From: Streptomyces sp. CoH27
Lineage (GTDB): Bacteria; Actinomycetota; Actinomycetes; Streptomycetales; Streptomycetaceae
Assembly: GCF_020181035.1 (NCBI RefSeq)
Contig: NZ_JAIQYY010000014.1
Span: 1-64,000 of the forward strand
Length of the DNA stretch: 64,000 bases
Direction: 5' to 3'
In this document: positions 35,375-43,940 of the stretch, piece after piece
Numbering within the stretch: position 1 is the stretch's first letter
Layout: every line of letters begins with the position of its first letter
The notes under the pieces: model-generated
Databases searched by the model: none
What the model was told of the DNA's origin: nothing
The model's input: the letters and a program-made list of their open reading frames with translations, nothing else
Position numbers and translations under genes: made by a program

Positions 35375-36964
35375 TCAGGGGGCGGGGTCCCGCATGTGAC
35401 CGACCGGTCGGATGGAGCCGGGCAGAGAGAAGGCGTAGAGCTTGTTGTTGGTGGTACCGGGCACGTAATAGCCGGACCCCCAGTAGACCGAACCGCCCAC
35501 GATGGCGGCGCCGCCGGCCACCGGCGCACCGCTGGCGAAGCTCCACTTGACGGTCCCGGTGGCGCCGTCCAGTGCGTACATGTCTCCGGACGTGGAGCCG
35601 GCATAGACCACGCCGTTGGCGCTGGAGACGGGGCCCAGGTCCAGAATCGAATCCCCCTTGGGGTCCGCGGTCTGCCAGCGGATCTTCCCGGTGGAGGCGT
35701 CGAGCGCGGCGAAGAACCCGCTGGTGACGGTCGACTTCTGGCCGGTGACCGAGGTGATGGTGGTGGGCACGTGCTCGGAGTTGGTGATTGCCGCGTACAC
35801 ACGCTTGCCGTCCACCGCGGTGCCGAACTCGATGCCGCCGATGATGCCGCCCGGACCGACCTGCGTCTGCCACACGACCTTGCCGGTGGCCGGATCCACC
35901 GCCCAGTACACGCCGCTCTTCTGCCCGGCGCCGAGCAGCCGGGTGCGCTTGCCCTTGACCTTCGTGGTGTAGAGGTTCGGTCCTGAGCCGAAGTCGTAGT
36001 CCGGTCCTTCCGGGTGCGGGAACGTCCAGGAGTCGGCACTCAGGCTGGAGCGGGACCAGGCGATCCGGCCGGTCTTCAGGCGCAGGGCCAGAATCGAGTC
36101 GATGTGGTCGTCCGGCGACGGCGGGGTGCACCCGGTCTGGAACGGCCTTGTGCAGACGCCGGGCGGCACGGAGTAGTTGTTGCCGGTGTCCACGTACAGC
36201 AGTCCGGTCTCGTGGTCCACCACCGGGGTGCTGGACCACACCGAACCACCCGTGTAGCCGAGCGGAACGGTGCGAGTCCTCCACAGCACCTTTCCGGTGG
36301 CCACGCTGAGTGCGACAACGCTGCCGCGGAAGGTGTACGGCCCTTGATGGACCTCGGACACGGAAGACACTCCCACGTAGGCGACGCCGCGGTCGATCAC
36401 CGGCGAACCGGTGATGATCGCGTAGGGGTTGTCGTCCACCTTGGTGCGCCACAGCGGCGCGCCGGTCGCGGCGTCGGCGCCCATGACGGAGGCACCCGCC
36501 CTGGTGGAGGAGTACAGCCACCCGTCACCGAACACCAGCCTGCCGTCCGCGTACGCGGGGCTGGTCCGCGAGATGTCCCCGGGGACACCGCTGTACGTGC
36601 TGATCGGCTTCGACCACAACGCCTTCCCGGTGGCCGTGTTCACCGCCGACAGCTGTCCGCCCCAGTCCGGCACGTACACCACCCCGTGGGCCACGGTCGG
36701 CGTCGCCGAAACGCTGCCCGCCGCGGTGTAGATCCAACGCGGCTTCAGGTTCTTCACGTTCCGCGTGGTCAGGATGTGCTCATCGGCGGCGTTCCGGGTG
36801 TCGTGGATGTTCTGGCCCGCTGAGGGCCATTCGGTGTGCGGCACGGGGTGGGGCGACAGGGCGGCCGTCGCACTCGCGACGGCGGGCGGGACCGCCGCAC
36901 CGAGCACGGCGCTCACCACGCCCACCGCGACGGCGGTCCGTCTGAGCCTGGAGAAGGTACGCAT
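35375..36964 (-). CDS. Secreted PQQ-like beta-propeller (BamB/quinoprotein-type) protein
   Basis: The 529-residue protein starts with a signal peptide (RTFSRLRRTAVAVGVVSAVL, cleavage near 35-42), then repeats of about 40 residues with Trp/Gly signatures such as ATGKVLWRTRTV, STGKIRWQTADP and ATGTVKWSFASG. These are typical blades of PQQ-binding or BamB-like eight-blade propellers. I see no catalytic Asp/Cys-Cys motif of PQQ dehydrogenases, so a binding or scaffold role outside the cell is more likely than oxidation of an alcohol. The ATG at 36964 is chosen because it gives a normal signal peptide. The Csp copper protein gene follows 58 bp downstream. Confidence 0.85.
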   Translation of the reverse strand: MRTFSRLRRTAVAVGVVSAVLGAAVPPAVASATAALSPHPVPHTEWPSAGQNIHDTRNAADEHILTTRNVKNLKPRWIYTAAGSVSATPTVAHGVVYVPDWGGQLSAVNTATGKALWSKPISTYSGVPGDISRTSPAYADGRLVFGDGWLYSSTRAGASVMGADAATGAPLWRTKVDDNPYAIITGSPVIDRGVAYVGVSSVSEVHQGPYTFRGSVVALSVATGKVLWRTRTVPLGYTGGSVWSSTPVVDHETGLLYVDTGNNYSVPPGVCTRPFQTGCTPPSPDDHIDSILALRLKTGRIAWSRSSLSADSWTFPHPEGPDYDFGSGPNLYTTKVKGKRTRLLGAGQKSGVYWAVDPATGKVVWQTQVGPGGIIGGIEFGTAVDGKRVYAAITNSEHVPTTITSVTGQKSTVTSGFFAALDASTGKIRWQTADPKGDSILDLGPVSSANGVVYAGSTSGDMYALDGATGTVKWSFASGAPVAGGAAIVGGSVYWGSGYYVPGTTNNKLYAFSLPGSIRPVGHMRDPAP

Positions 36965-37156
36965 GAAGCACACTCCACGTCGGCGAGGGGGCAAGCCGGG
37001 AAGGGCAGCGCCACGACCCGGCAGGTCGCGATCAACCAGTACCGCGCAGACTGACCGCGCCGCCCACCCATGCCGCGCAGATCAGGCGAGCGGGTGAGCA
37101 ATCCGCCCCAGGCGGCCCACGGCTACCGCCGGACGAGTCGCTGAGCGGTGAAAGCC

Positions 37157-37182
37157 GGAAGGCGCCCCGCAGGGCGCCTTCC
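37157..37182 (-). terminator. Terminator of the acyl-CoA dehydrogenase gene
   Basis: GGAAGGCGCCC (37157-37167) pairs with GGGCGCCTTCC (37172-37182) across 4 nt, about 25 nt beyond the stop codon on the minus strand. Confidence 0.75.
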
Positions 37183-37206
37183 CAAGAGCCGTGAACTCCC
37201 TTGCCG

Positions 37207-38364
37207 TTACGGCAGGTTGCGGGCCATGACGATGCGCTGCACCTGGTTGGTGCCCTCGTATATTTGCGTGATCTTGGCGTCGCGCATCATGCGCTCCACC
37301 GGGTAGTCACGGGTGTAGCCGTAGCCGCCCAGCAGCTGGACGGCGTCCGTCGTGACCTCCATGGCCACGTCCGAGGCGAAGCACTTGGCGGCGGCGCCCA
37401 GGTAGGTGAGGTCGGCGTCGCCGCGCTCGGAGGCGGCGGCGGCCTGGTAGGTGAGGGCGCGGGCCGCCGAGATCTTCATGGACATGTCGGCGAGCATGAA
37501 CTGGATACCCTGGAAGTCGGCGATCGCCTTGCCGAACTGCTTGCGCTCCTGGACGTAGCCCTTGGCGTAGTCGAAGGCGCCCTGCGCGACACCGAGCGCC
37601 TGGGCGGCGATGGTGATGCGGGTGTGGTCCAGGGTCTTCATGGCGGTGGCGAAGCCGGTGCCCTCCTCGCCGATCATGCGGTCGGCGGGGATGCGGACGT
37701 TGTCGAAGTAGACCTCGCGGGTCGGGGAGCCCTTGATGCCGAGCTTCTTCTCCGGGGCGCCGAAGGAGACGCCCTCGTCCGACTTCTCGACGACGAACGC
37801 CGAGATGCCCTTGGTGCGCTTCTCCGGGTCCGTCACCGCCATGACCGTGTAGTACTCCGACACGCCCGCGTTCGTGATCCAGCGCTTGACGCCGTTGAGC
37901 ACCCAGTGGTCGCCGTCGCGCACGGCCTTGGTCTTCATGCCGCCCGCGTCCGAGCCCGCCTCCGGCTCGGAGAGGCAGTACGAGAACATCGCGTCGCCCT
38001 TGGCGAGCGGGGTCAGGTACTTCTTCTTCAGCTCCTCGCCGCCGGAGAGGATCACCGGGAGGGAGCCGAGCTTGTTCACGGCCGGGATGAGGGAGGAGGA
38101 CACGCAGGCGCGGGCCACCTCCTCGATCACGATGACCGTGGCGAGCGCGTCGGCGCCGGCGCCGCCGTACTCCTCGGGGACGTGCACGGCGTGCAGGTCG
38201 TTGGCGACGAGGGCGTCGAGGGCCTCCTGCGGGAAGCGGGCCTCCTCGTCCACCGCCGCGGCGTACGGCGCGATCTTCGCCTCGACCAGGGAGCGGACGG
38301 CGTCGCGGAGCATGTCGTGCTCCTCGGACGGGCGGTACAGGTCGAAGTCAGCCGATCCGGCCAC
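37207..38364 (-). CDS. Acyl-CoA dehydrogenase
   Basis: The 385-residue flavoenzyme introduces the alpha-beta double bond in acyl-CoA during fatty- or branched-chain-acid degradation. Visible are the FAD/substrate motif YCLSEPEAGSDAGG, the GITAFV-like GISAFVVEKSDEGVS, and the C-terminal catalytic-Glu element QIYEGTNQVQRIVMARNL, as in short/branched-chain and general acyl-CoA dehydrogenases. The GTG at 38364 follows a GGAG element and gives the normal family length. Chain-length preference cannot be read from sequence. It diverges from the UDP-glucose dehydrogenase gene and ends in its own terminator. Confidence 0.95.
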   Translation of the reverse strand: MAGSADFDLYRPSEEHDMLRDAVRSLVEAKIAPYAAAVDEEARFPQEALDALVANDLHAVHVPEEYGGAGADALATVIVIEEVARACVSSSLIPAVNKLGSLPVILSGGEELKKKYLTPLAKGDAMFSYCLSEPEAGSDAGGMKTKAVRDGDHWVLNGVKRWITNAGVSEYYTVMAVTDPEKRTKGISAFVVEKSDEGVSFGAPEKKLGIKGSPTREVYFDNVRIPADRMIGEEGTGFATAMKTLDHTRITIAAQALGVAQGAFDYAKGYVQERKQFGKAIADFQGIQFMLADMSMKISAARALTYQAAAASERGDADLTYLGAAAKCFASDVAMEVTTDAVQLLGGYGYTRDYPVERMMRDAKITQIYEGTNQVQRIVMARNLP

Positions 38365-38552
38365 GGTCTCTCACGCTCCAAAGACGCAGTGATACTGACG
38401 CTAATTACCGTTAAGTAACTCAAATTTTAGAGGTCCGTCCGCATGACGCCTACGTGAGCTACACGACAGCGGTGAAGCTGCCCGGCGAAGCGCCCGACTA
38501 TGCTCAGGGGCCGCATCACCGACGCACCCGAGTCCGAGCTGGAGCGCACCCC

Positions 38553-39896
38553 ATGAGCCTGAAGATCACCGTGATCGGCACCGGCTACCTCGGCGCCACG
38601 CACGCCGCGGCCATGGCCGAACTCGGCTTCGAGGTGCTCGGGCTCGACGTCGTCCCCGAGAAGATCGCCATGCTGGAGCGCGGCGAGACCCCGATGTACG
38701 AGCCGGGGCTGGAAGAGCTGCTGCGCAAGCATGTCGCGGGGTTCGAGGGGTCGACCGGGCGGCTGCGGTTCACCACGGACTGGGCCGAGATCGGGGCCTT
38801 CGGCGACGTCCACTTCGTGTGCGTCAACACGCCGCAGAAGCACGGCGAGTACGCCTGCGACATGTCGTACGTCGACTCCGCCATCGCCTCTCTCGCCCCG
38901 CATCTGCACCGTCCGGCCCTGGTCGTCGGCAAGTCGACCGTGCCCGTCGGCTCCGCCGCGCGGCTGGCCGCTTACCTGGCCGAGAACGCACCGGCGGGCG
39001 CGGAGGCGGAGCTGGCCTGGAATCCGGAGTTCCTGCGCGAGGGCTTCGCCGTCGAGGACACCCTGCACCCGGACCGGATCGTGGTGGGCGTGCGCGGCGA
39101 GCGCGCCGAGAAGCTGCTGCGCGAGGTGTACGCGACCCCGGTCGGCGAGGGCACGCCGTTCGTCGTGACCGACTTCCCGACCGCGGAGCTGGTGAAGACG
39201 GCGGCGAACTCCTTCCTCGCGACCAAGATCTCCTTCATCAACGCGATGGCCGAGGTGTGCGAGGCCGCCGGCGGTGACGTGGTGCAGCTCGCCGAGGCCA
39301 TCGGGTACGACGACCGGATCGGGCGGAAGTTCCTGCGCGCCGGGATCGGCTTCGGCGGCGGGTGTCTGCCCAAGGACATCCGGGCGTTCATGGCCCGCGC
39401 CGGTGAGCTGGGCGCCGACCAGGCGCTGACCTTCCTGCGCGAGATCGACTCCATCAACATGCGCCGGCGCGGTCAGATGGTCGAGATGGCCCGGGAGGCG
39501 CTGGGCGGCGGCTCCTTCCTCGGCAAGCGCGTCGCGGTGCTCGGCGCCACCTTCAAACCCGACTCGGACGACGTCCGTGACTCGCCCGCACTGAACGTGG
39601 CCGGGCAGATCCACCTCCAGGGCGGCCAGGTGACCGTGTACGACCCGAAGGGCATGGACAACGCCCGCAAGGTCTTCCCGACCCTCGGCTACGCCCGCTC
39701 GGCGCTGGAGGCCGTGCGGGGCGCCGACGCCGTGCTGCATCTGACCGAGTGGCGCGAGTTCCGCGAGCTGGACCCGGTGACGCTCGGCAAGGTCGCGTCG
39801 ACCCGTCTGGTCCTGGACGGCCGCAACGCCCTGGACCCGGAGCTGTGGCGCCGCGCGGGCTGGACGTACCGCGCGATGGGCCGGCCGACCGCGTAG
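38553..39896 (+). CDS. UDP-glucose 6-dehydrogenase
   Basis: The 447-residue enzyme oxidises UDP-glucose twice with NAD to UDP-glucuronate, a precursor of exopolysaccharides and teichuronic-type polymers. The N-terminal Rossmann motif is KITVIGTGYLGATHAAAMAE; the catalytic Cys lies in GIGFGGGCLPKDIRAF, and a C-terminal UDP-binding domain includes VAVLGATFKPDSDDVRDSPA. The ATG at 38553 follows GGAG by 8 nt and is the first residue before the motif. It lies downstream of a run of cell-wall glycopolymer genes and ends with a strong hairpin. UDP-ManNAc dehydrogenase activity is less likely. Confidence 0.93.
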   Translation: MSLKITVIGTGYLGATHAAAMAELGFEVLGLDVVPEKIAMLERGETPMYEPGLEELLRKHVAGFEGSTGRLRFTTDWAEIGAFGDVHFVCVNTPQKHGEYACDMSYVDSAIASLAPHLHRPALVVGKSTVPVGSAARLAAYLAENAPAGAEAELAWNPEFLREGFAVEDTLHPDRIVVGVRGERAEKLLREVYATPVGEGTPFVVTDFPTAELVKTAANSFLATKISFINAMAEVCEAAGGDVVQLAEAIGYDDRIGRKFLRAGIGFGGGCLPKDIRAFMARAGELGADQALTFLREIDSINMRRRGQMVEMAREALGGGSFLGKRVAVLGATFKPDSDDVRDSPALNVAGQIHLQGGQVTVYDPKGMDNARKVFPTLGYARSALEAVRGADAVLHLTEWREFRELDPVTLGKVASTRLVLDGRNALDPELWRRAGWTYRAMGRPTA

Positions 39897-39906
39897 ACCA
39901 CCGGGT

Positions 39907-39947
39907 GACGCCGGTTCGGCCGAGGCTCAGTCGGCCGAACCGGCGTC
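39907..39947. terminator. Strong terminator between convergent UDP-glucose dehydrogenase and dipeptidase-like genes
   Basis: A 17-bp perfect stem (39907-39923 with 39931-39947) encloses a 7-nt loop and is followed by TTTCC on the plus strand. It lies 10 nt beyond the rightward stop codon. Confidence 0.9.
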
Positions 39948-40019
39948 TTTCCGCATTCTGCACCACCGGACACATACCTGGCCGGTGAACTCCCGGTGTC
40001 GCACGCGCCCTGGGACCGG

Positions 40020-41129
40020 TCAGGAGTTGTCCAGCTCCGTGATCCTCGCGTGCGGCGCCTCCCTGCGGTGCTGGGCCGCGCGGGCCGTGAAGTCCGCGCT
40101 GCGCAGCACCCGTTGGACGTTTCCCCAGGTCAGCAGGGACAGCTCGGCCTCGGACCAGCCGCGGCGGAGGAGTTCGGCGATCAGGTGGGGGTAGCGGGAG
40201 GCGTCGGCGAGGTCGCGGGGGTGGACGGCGCCGGAGTCGTAGGTGCCGGACAGGCCGACGCACTCCGGGCCGGCCACGTCGCGGACGTGGTCGAGGTGGT
40301 CGGCGACGTCCCGGACCGTCGGCCCGGTCTGCTCGGCGGTCAGCGGCACCATGCACAGCCCCTTCGCCTCGCCCAGCGCCGTGAGCAGCTCGTCGGGCAG
40401 GTTGGCCGGGTGCGGGCGCAGCGCGCGGGCGGCGGAGCGGGTGCACAGCACGGGTGTCTTGGACAGGGCGAGGGCGCGTTCGGCGGTGGCGGCGGAGGCA
40501 CCGGAGACGTCGGCCAGCACACCGAGCCGGTTGAGCTCGCGGACCACCTCCTCGCCGAAGCGCGACAGCCCGTCCGCGCCCGCCCACGCCGTCCCCGACA
40601 GGGTGAGGACGCGCAGGCCGAGGGCGTGCAGGATGCGCAGGATGCCGAGGGAGTCGTCGAGTGCGGCGGCGTGCGCGGGGCCCGGCACCACGGCGACCCG
40701 GCCGCAGTTGCGGGCGTCGATGATCTGCCCGGCGGTGCGCACCAGACGCAGCCCCTCCGGATGCGTCTCGATCACCGCGCGGACCTGGTCCAGCTGCTCC
40801 AGGGTCGCCGCCGTCGCCCGCCGTCCGTCGGCGTCCTCGGGCAGGTGCAGCGACCAGAACAGCACCCCCACATGTCCCTCGCGCATCCGGGGCACATCGG
40901 TGTCGACGGCGGCCTCGCCCAGCTCCAGGTCGTACCAGGGCAGATGGCGCAGTGCCCAGGGCAGGCCGCTGTAGCCGTCGGCGACCGGGTGATCGGCGAG
41001 CAGGGCATGGGCCTGGGCCAGGAGTCCGCCGTCAGAAGTGTGCGGCTCCTTGCTGAAAGGGTCGTCCGGCAGGCCGCCGTCCACGCCGACCTCGCCGGTC
41101 GTGGAGATGTCGTGCTGGAGGTCGGCCAT
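40020..41129 (-). CDS. M19 dipeptidase-like protein with all metal ligands lost (pseudo-enzyme)
   Basis: The 369-residue protein aligns end to end with the active membrane-dipeptidase paralogue at 42750-43934 and is intact. The metal-binding positions are all changed: DGHND (His/Asp ligands) is DGYSG here (residues 51-55), the AEGGHSI bridging Glu region reads VPGPAHA, DLSH reads DVSG, FSHSSAR reads CTRSAAR and IGGDYDG reads LSGTYDS. The hydrolytic binuclear zinc site therefore cannot form. The TIM-barrel scaffold, length and helical motifs such as VVRELNRLGVLADVS remain. It may bind a ligand or regulate the paralogue. The ATG at 41129 has a GGAG-rich leader. Confidence 0.9.
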   Translation of the reverse strand: MADLQHDISTTGEVGVDGGLPDDPFSKEPHTSDGGLLAQAHALLADHPVADGYSGLPWALRHLPWYDLELGEAAVDTDVPRMREGHVGVLFWSLHLPEDADGRRATAATLEQLDQVRAVIETHPEGLRLVRTAGQIIDARNCGRVAVVPGPAHAAALDDSLGILRILHALGLRVLTLSGTAWAGADGLSRFGEEVVRELNRLGVLADVSGASAATAERALALSKTPVLCTRSAARALRPHPANLPDELLTALGEAKGLCMVPLTAEQTGPTVRDVADHLDHVRDVAGPECVGLSGTYDSGAVHPRDLADASRYPHLIAELLRRGWSEAELSLLTWGNVQRVLRSADFTARAAQHRREAPHARITELDNS

Positions 41130-41240
41130 GGCGGGCTCCGTACGTCGTCGTGAGCTACGTCGTGGTGGGGCGTAGTGGCCACGGTCGCACGGAGGGCGGG
41201 GAGGCTTCCTGGTGAGTGGGGCGTTCGGGGGTACGGCAGG

Positions 41241-41600
41241 TCAGGTGTCGCGGGCCGCCCGGATCACCTCGTCGAGCGTCTCCCGGGAGCGCACCAGGTC
41301 GGCGATCATGCGGTCGATGCGGTCCCGCTCGGCGCTCAGGTCGGCGACCAGCTTCGGCGTGGCGATCGCGGAGGGCCCGCCGTCCTGGTCGCGCATGCAG
41401 GGCAGCAGCTGCCGGATCTTCTCGCTGTGCAGCCCGGCCGCGTACAGTTCCTGGATCCTGATGACCCGGTCGACGGCCGGCTCGGGGTAGTCGCGATGGC
41501 CGCCGGGGGTGCGCCCGGCGAGGAGCAGCCCCTGGGTCTCGTAGTAGCGCAGCGACCGCTCGCTCGCCCCGGTGCGCCGGGCCAGTTCGCCGATCCGCAT
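41241..41600 (-). CDS. MerR-family transcriptional regulator
   Basis: The 119-residue protein has the MerR winged helix-turn-helix at its start (MRIGELARRTGASERSLRYY and TPGGHRDYPE) and a C-terminal coiled-coil dimerisation helix with a single Cys at about residue 68 (QLLPCMRDQD). MerR proteins bind between overlong -35/-10 elements and untwist DNA on activation. It is divergent from the old-yellow-enzyme gene, and their shared 61-bp region has a palindrome and a 20-nt spacer. It probably senses electrophiles or redox stress and regulates both genes. The ATG has GGAGG upstream. Confidence 0.92.
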   Translation of the reverse strand: MRIGELARRTGASERSLRYYETQGLLLAGRTPGGHRDYPEPAVDRVIRIQELYAAGLHSEKIRQLLPCMRDQDGGPSAIATPKLVADLSAERDRIDRMIADLVRSRETLDEVIRAARDT

Positions 41601-41622
41601 GTCCGCCTCCGCCGGAAGAGGG

Positions 41623-41655
41623 CTTGAATCTCACATCGGTGTCAAGTTCTACCGT
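41623..41655. promoter_or_regulatory. Divergent MerR-type promoter/operator
   Basis: CTTGA (41623-41627) is mirrored by TCAAG (41642-41646). On the plus strand TTGAAT (41624-41629) and TACCGT (41650-41655) are separated by 20 nt, longer than normal and typical of MerR-activated promoters, and the start ATG at 41662 is only 6 nt after the -10 box. On the minus strand TTGACA (41640-41645) initiates the merR side across the same palindrome. Confidence 0.7.
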
Positions 41656-41661
41656 GCCGGC

Positions 41662-42807
41662 ATGACGCAGACAACGGACTCCACGGACTTCCTCGCCCCC
41701 GCCCGGCTCGGCCGGCTGGCCCTCCCCCACCACCTCGTGATGGCGCCGCTCACCCGCAACCGCGCGGCGGCCGACGGCACCCCCACCGACCTGATGGTCA
41801 CGCACTACGCCCAGCGGGCCTCGGCCGGGCTGATCATCGCCGAGGGCTCGACGCCGAACCCGGTCGGGCAGACGTACCCGGACATCACCGCGATCCACAC
41901 CGACCGGCATCAAGAGGGCTGGCGGCGGGTCACCGACGCGGTGCGGGCGGGCGGCGGGCGGATGTTCCTCCAGCTCCAGCACGGCGGCCGGGTGAGCCAC
42001 CCGGCGACCACCGGGCTGACCCCAGTAGCCCCCTCCGCCGTACCGCTGCCGGAGACGATCTTCACGCGCGGCGGCCACCGGCCGGCTGCCGTACCCCGGG
42101 AGATGACGGCGGACGACATCCGCGCCACGGTCGCCGACTTCGCGGCCGCCGCGCGCCGGGCCGTCGACGCGGGCTTCGAGGGCGTGGAGGTGCACTCGGC
42201 CAACGGGATGCTGCTGCACCAGTTCCTCGCGGACAACACCAACCGCCGCACCGACGCCTACGGCGGCTCGGTGGAGCGGCGGGTGCGGTTCGCGTCCGAG
42301 GTGACCGAGGCGGTGGCCGATGCGATCGGCGCGGACCGGGTGGGCATCCGGATCTCCCCCGCCTCCACCGTCAACGGCGTCCGCGAGGACGACACCGACG
42401 GTCTCTACGCGGCCCTCCTGGACCGGCTGAAGGGGCTGGACCTCGCCTATCTGCACCTGGTGCGCTCCGACCCGGAGGCCGGCTGGTACCGGCGGATCCG
42501 CGCCGACTGGCCCGGTGTCCTGATCGGCAACCCGGACCTGACCGGCCTCACCACCGAGGCCGTCACCCGGGCCGCCCGCGCGATGCTGGCCGCCGGCGCC
42601 GACCTGGTCGCGCTCGGCCGGCCCTTCCTCGCCAACCCGGACCTGGTCGAGCGGCTGCGCACCGGCGCGCCTCTCAACCCGGTCCGGGACCGGTATTTCA
42701 TGTACGTGGGCGGGGCCGCCGGGTACAACGACTACCCCGCCCTGGACGGTCAGGCGTCGCCGTCGAGCGACTCGATCGTGGCGTTGGAGGGCGCCCGCGT
42801 CGCCTGA
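41662..42807 (+). CDS. Old-yellow-enzyme-family NADH:flavin oxidoreductase / ene-reductase
   Basis: The 381-residue FMN enzyme reduces activated C=C bonds of enals, enones or maleimide-type compounds using NAD(P)H. The TIM-barrel begins at FLAPARLGRLALPHHLVMAP and includes the substrate-binding PYHF-like area (FLQLQHGGRVSHPA), GFEGVEVHSANGMLLHQFLA and ADLVALGRPFLANPDLVERL, all OYE-typical. The ATG at 41662 is probably the first base of a leaderless transcript from the MerR-controlled promoter. The end of the gene overlaps the stop of the convergent dipeptidase gene by 58 bp. Detoxification of reactive electrophiles is the likely role. Confidence 0.93.
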   Translation: MTQTTDSTDFLAPARLGRLALPHHLVMAPLTRNRAAADGTPTDLMVTHYAQRASAGLIIAEGSTPNPVGQTYPDITAIHTDRHQEGWRRVTDAVRAGGGRMFLQLQHGGRVSHPATTGLTPVAPSAVPLPETIFTRGGHRPAAVPREMTADDIRATVADFAAAARRAVDAGFEGVEVHSANGMLLHQFLADNTNRRTDAYGGSVERRVRFASEVTEAVADAIGADRVGIRISPASTVNGVREDDTDGLYAALLDRLKGLDLAYLHLVRSDPEAGWYRRIRADWPGVLIGNPDLTGLTTEAVTRAARAMLAAGADLVALGRPFLANPDLVERLRTGAPLNPVRDRYFMYVGGAAGYNDYPALDGQASPSSDSIVALEGARVA

Positions 42808-43934
42808 ATCTCGCGGGCCACGTCCTCCGCCGCGCCCAGCACCCGCACCGCGTTCTTCCAGGTCAGCTTGGCCAGGTCGGCCTTGGACCAGCCGCGCTCC
42901 AGCAGCTCGGCGAGCAGGTTCGGGTAGCCGGAGACGTCGTTCAGGCCGTCCGGGGTGAACGCGGTGCCGTCGTAGTCGCCGCCGATGCCCAGGTGGTCGA
43001 TGCCGGCCACCTCGCGCATGTGGTCCAGGTGGTCCGCGACCGTGGCCACCGTGGCGATGGGGCGCGGGTGGCGCTCCTCGAAGGCGCGGTGGATCTCCAT
43101 CGCCCTCGGGCTGGTGTCGAGGTGGTGCAGTCCGTGAGCGCGCATGTTCTCGTCGGCCGCCAGCGTCCAGTCCACGGCCGCCTGGAGCACGAACTTCGGC
43201 ACGAACGTCACCATCGCCATGCCGCCGTTGGCGGGCAGCCGCTCCAGGACGTCGTCGGGGACGTTGCGGGGGTGGTCGCACACGGCCCGCGCGGAGGAGT
43301 GCGAGAAGATCACCGGCGCGGACGAGGTGTCCAGCGCGGCCCGCATCGTCGTGGTCGCCACATGGGACAGGTCGACGAGCATGCCGAGGCGGTTCATCTC
43401 CCGGACGACCTCGCGGCCGAACGCCGACAGACCGCCGACTTTGGGCTCGTCGGTCGCGGAGTCCGCCCAGTCGTTGTTGTCGTTGTGGGTGAGCGTCATG
43501 TAGCGCACGCCCAGCTCGTACAGACCGCGCAGGGTGCCGAGGGAGTTCTCGATCGAGTGCCCGCCCTCCGCGCCCATGAGGGAGGCGATACGGCCGTCCG
43601 CGCGCGCCGCCTCCATGTCGGCGGCCGTCCGCGCGGCCTGGAGATCGGTGGGGTGCCGGGCGATCAACTGCCGTACGCAGTCGATCTGTTCGAGCGTCGC
43701 CACCGCCGCCCCGGGCAGGTCCGAGCGCACGTACACCGACCAGTACTGCGCACCGACCCCGCCCTCGCGCAGCCGCGGGATGTCGGTGTGCAGGTGTTCG
43801 TTCTGGTGTACGGCGATGTCGCGGGCGGCGAGGTCGTAGCGGACCTGCTCGCGCAGCGCCCACGGCAGGTCGTTGTGGCCGTCGACGACCGGGAACTCGC
43901 GCAGCAGGGACCGTGCTTCGTCCAGTGAGGTCAT
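42750..43934 (-). CDS. Membrane-dipeptidase-type (M19) zinc dipeptidase, renal dipeptidase homologue
   Basis: The 394-residue enzyme hydrolyses dipeptides with wide specificity, including L-D forms, through a binuclear zinc site in an amidohydrolase barrel. Ligand positions are intact: DGHND (His20, Asp22), the bridging Glu in AEGGHSIEN, His in LSHVATTTMRAAL and SHSSARAVCDH, and DYDGTAF. It looks like the orthologue of S. coelicolor Sco3058, the structurally characterised close homologue of human renal dipeptidase. There is no signal peptide, so it is cytosolic. It lies upstream of a degenerate paralogue across the MerR/OYE pair, and its 3' end overlaps the OYE gene by 58 bp. Confidence 0.95.
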   Translation of the reverse strand: MTSLDEARSLLREFPVVDGHNDLPWALREQVRYDLAARDIAVHQNEHLHTDIPRLREGGVGAQYWSVYVRSDLPGAAVATLEQIDCVRQLIARHPTDLQAARTAADMEAARADGRIASLMGAEGGHSIENSLGTLRGLYELGVRYMTLTHNDNNDWADSATDEPKVGGLSAFGREVVREMNRLGMLVDLSHVATTTMRAALDTSSAPVIFSHSSARAVCDHPRNVPDDVLERLPANGGMAMVTFVPKFVLQAAVDWTLAADENMRAHGLHHLDTSPRAMEIHRAFEERHPRPIATVATVADHLDHMREVAGIDHLGIGGDYDGTAFTPDGLNDVSGYPNLLAELLERGWSKADLAKLTWKNAVRVLGAAEDVAREIQATRAPSNATIESLDGDA

Positions 43935-43940
43935 TGCGTC

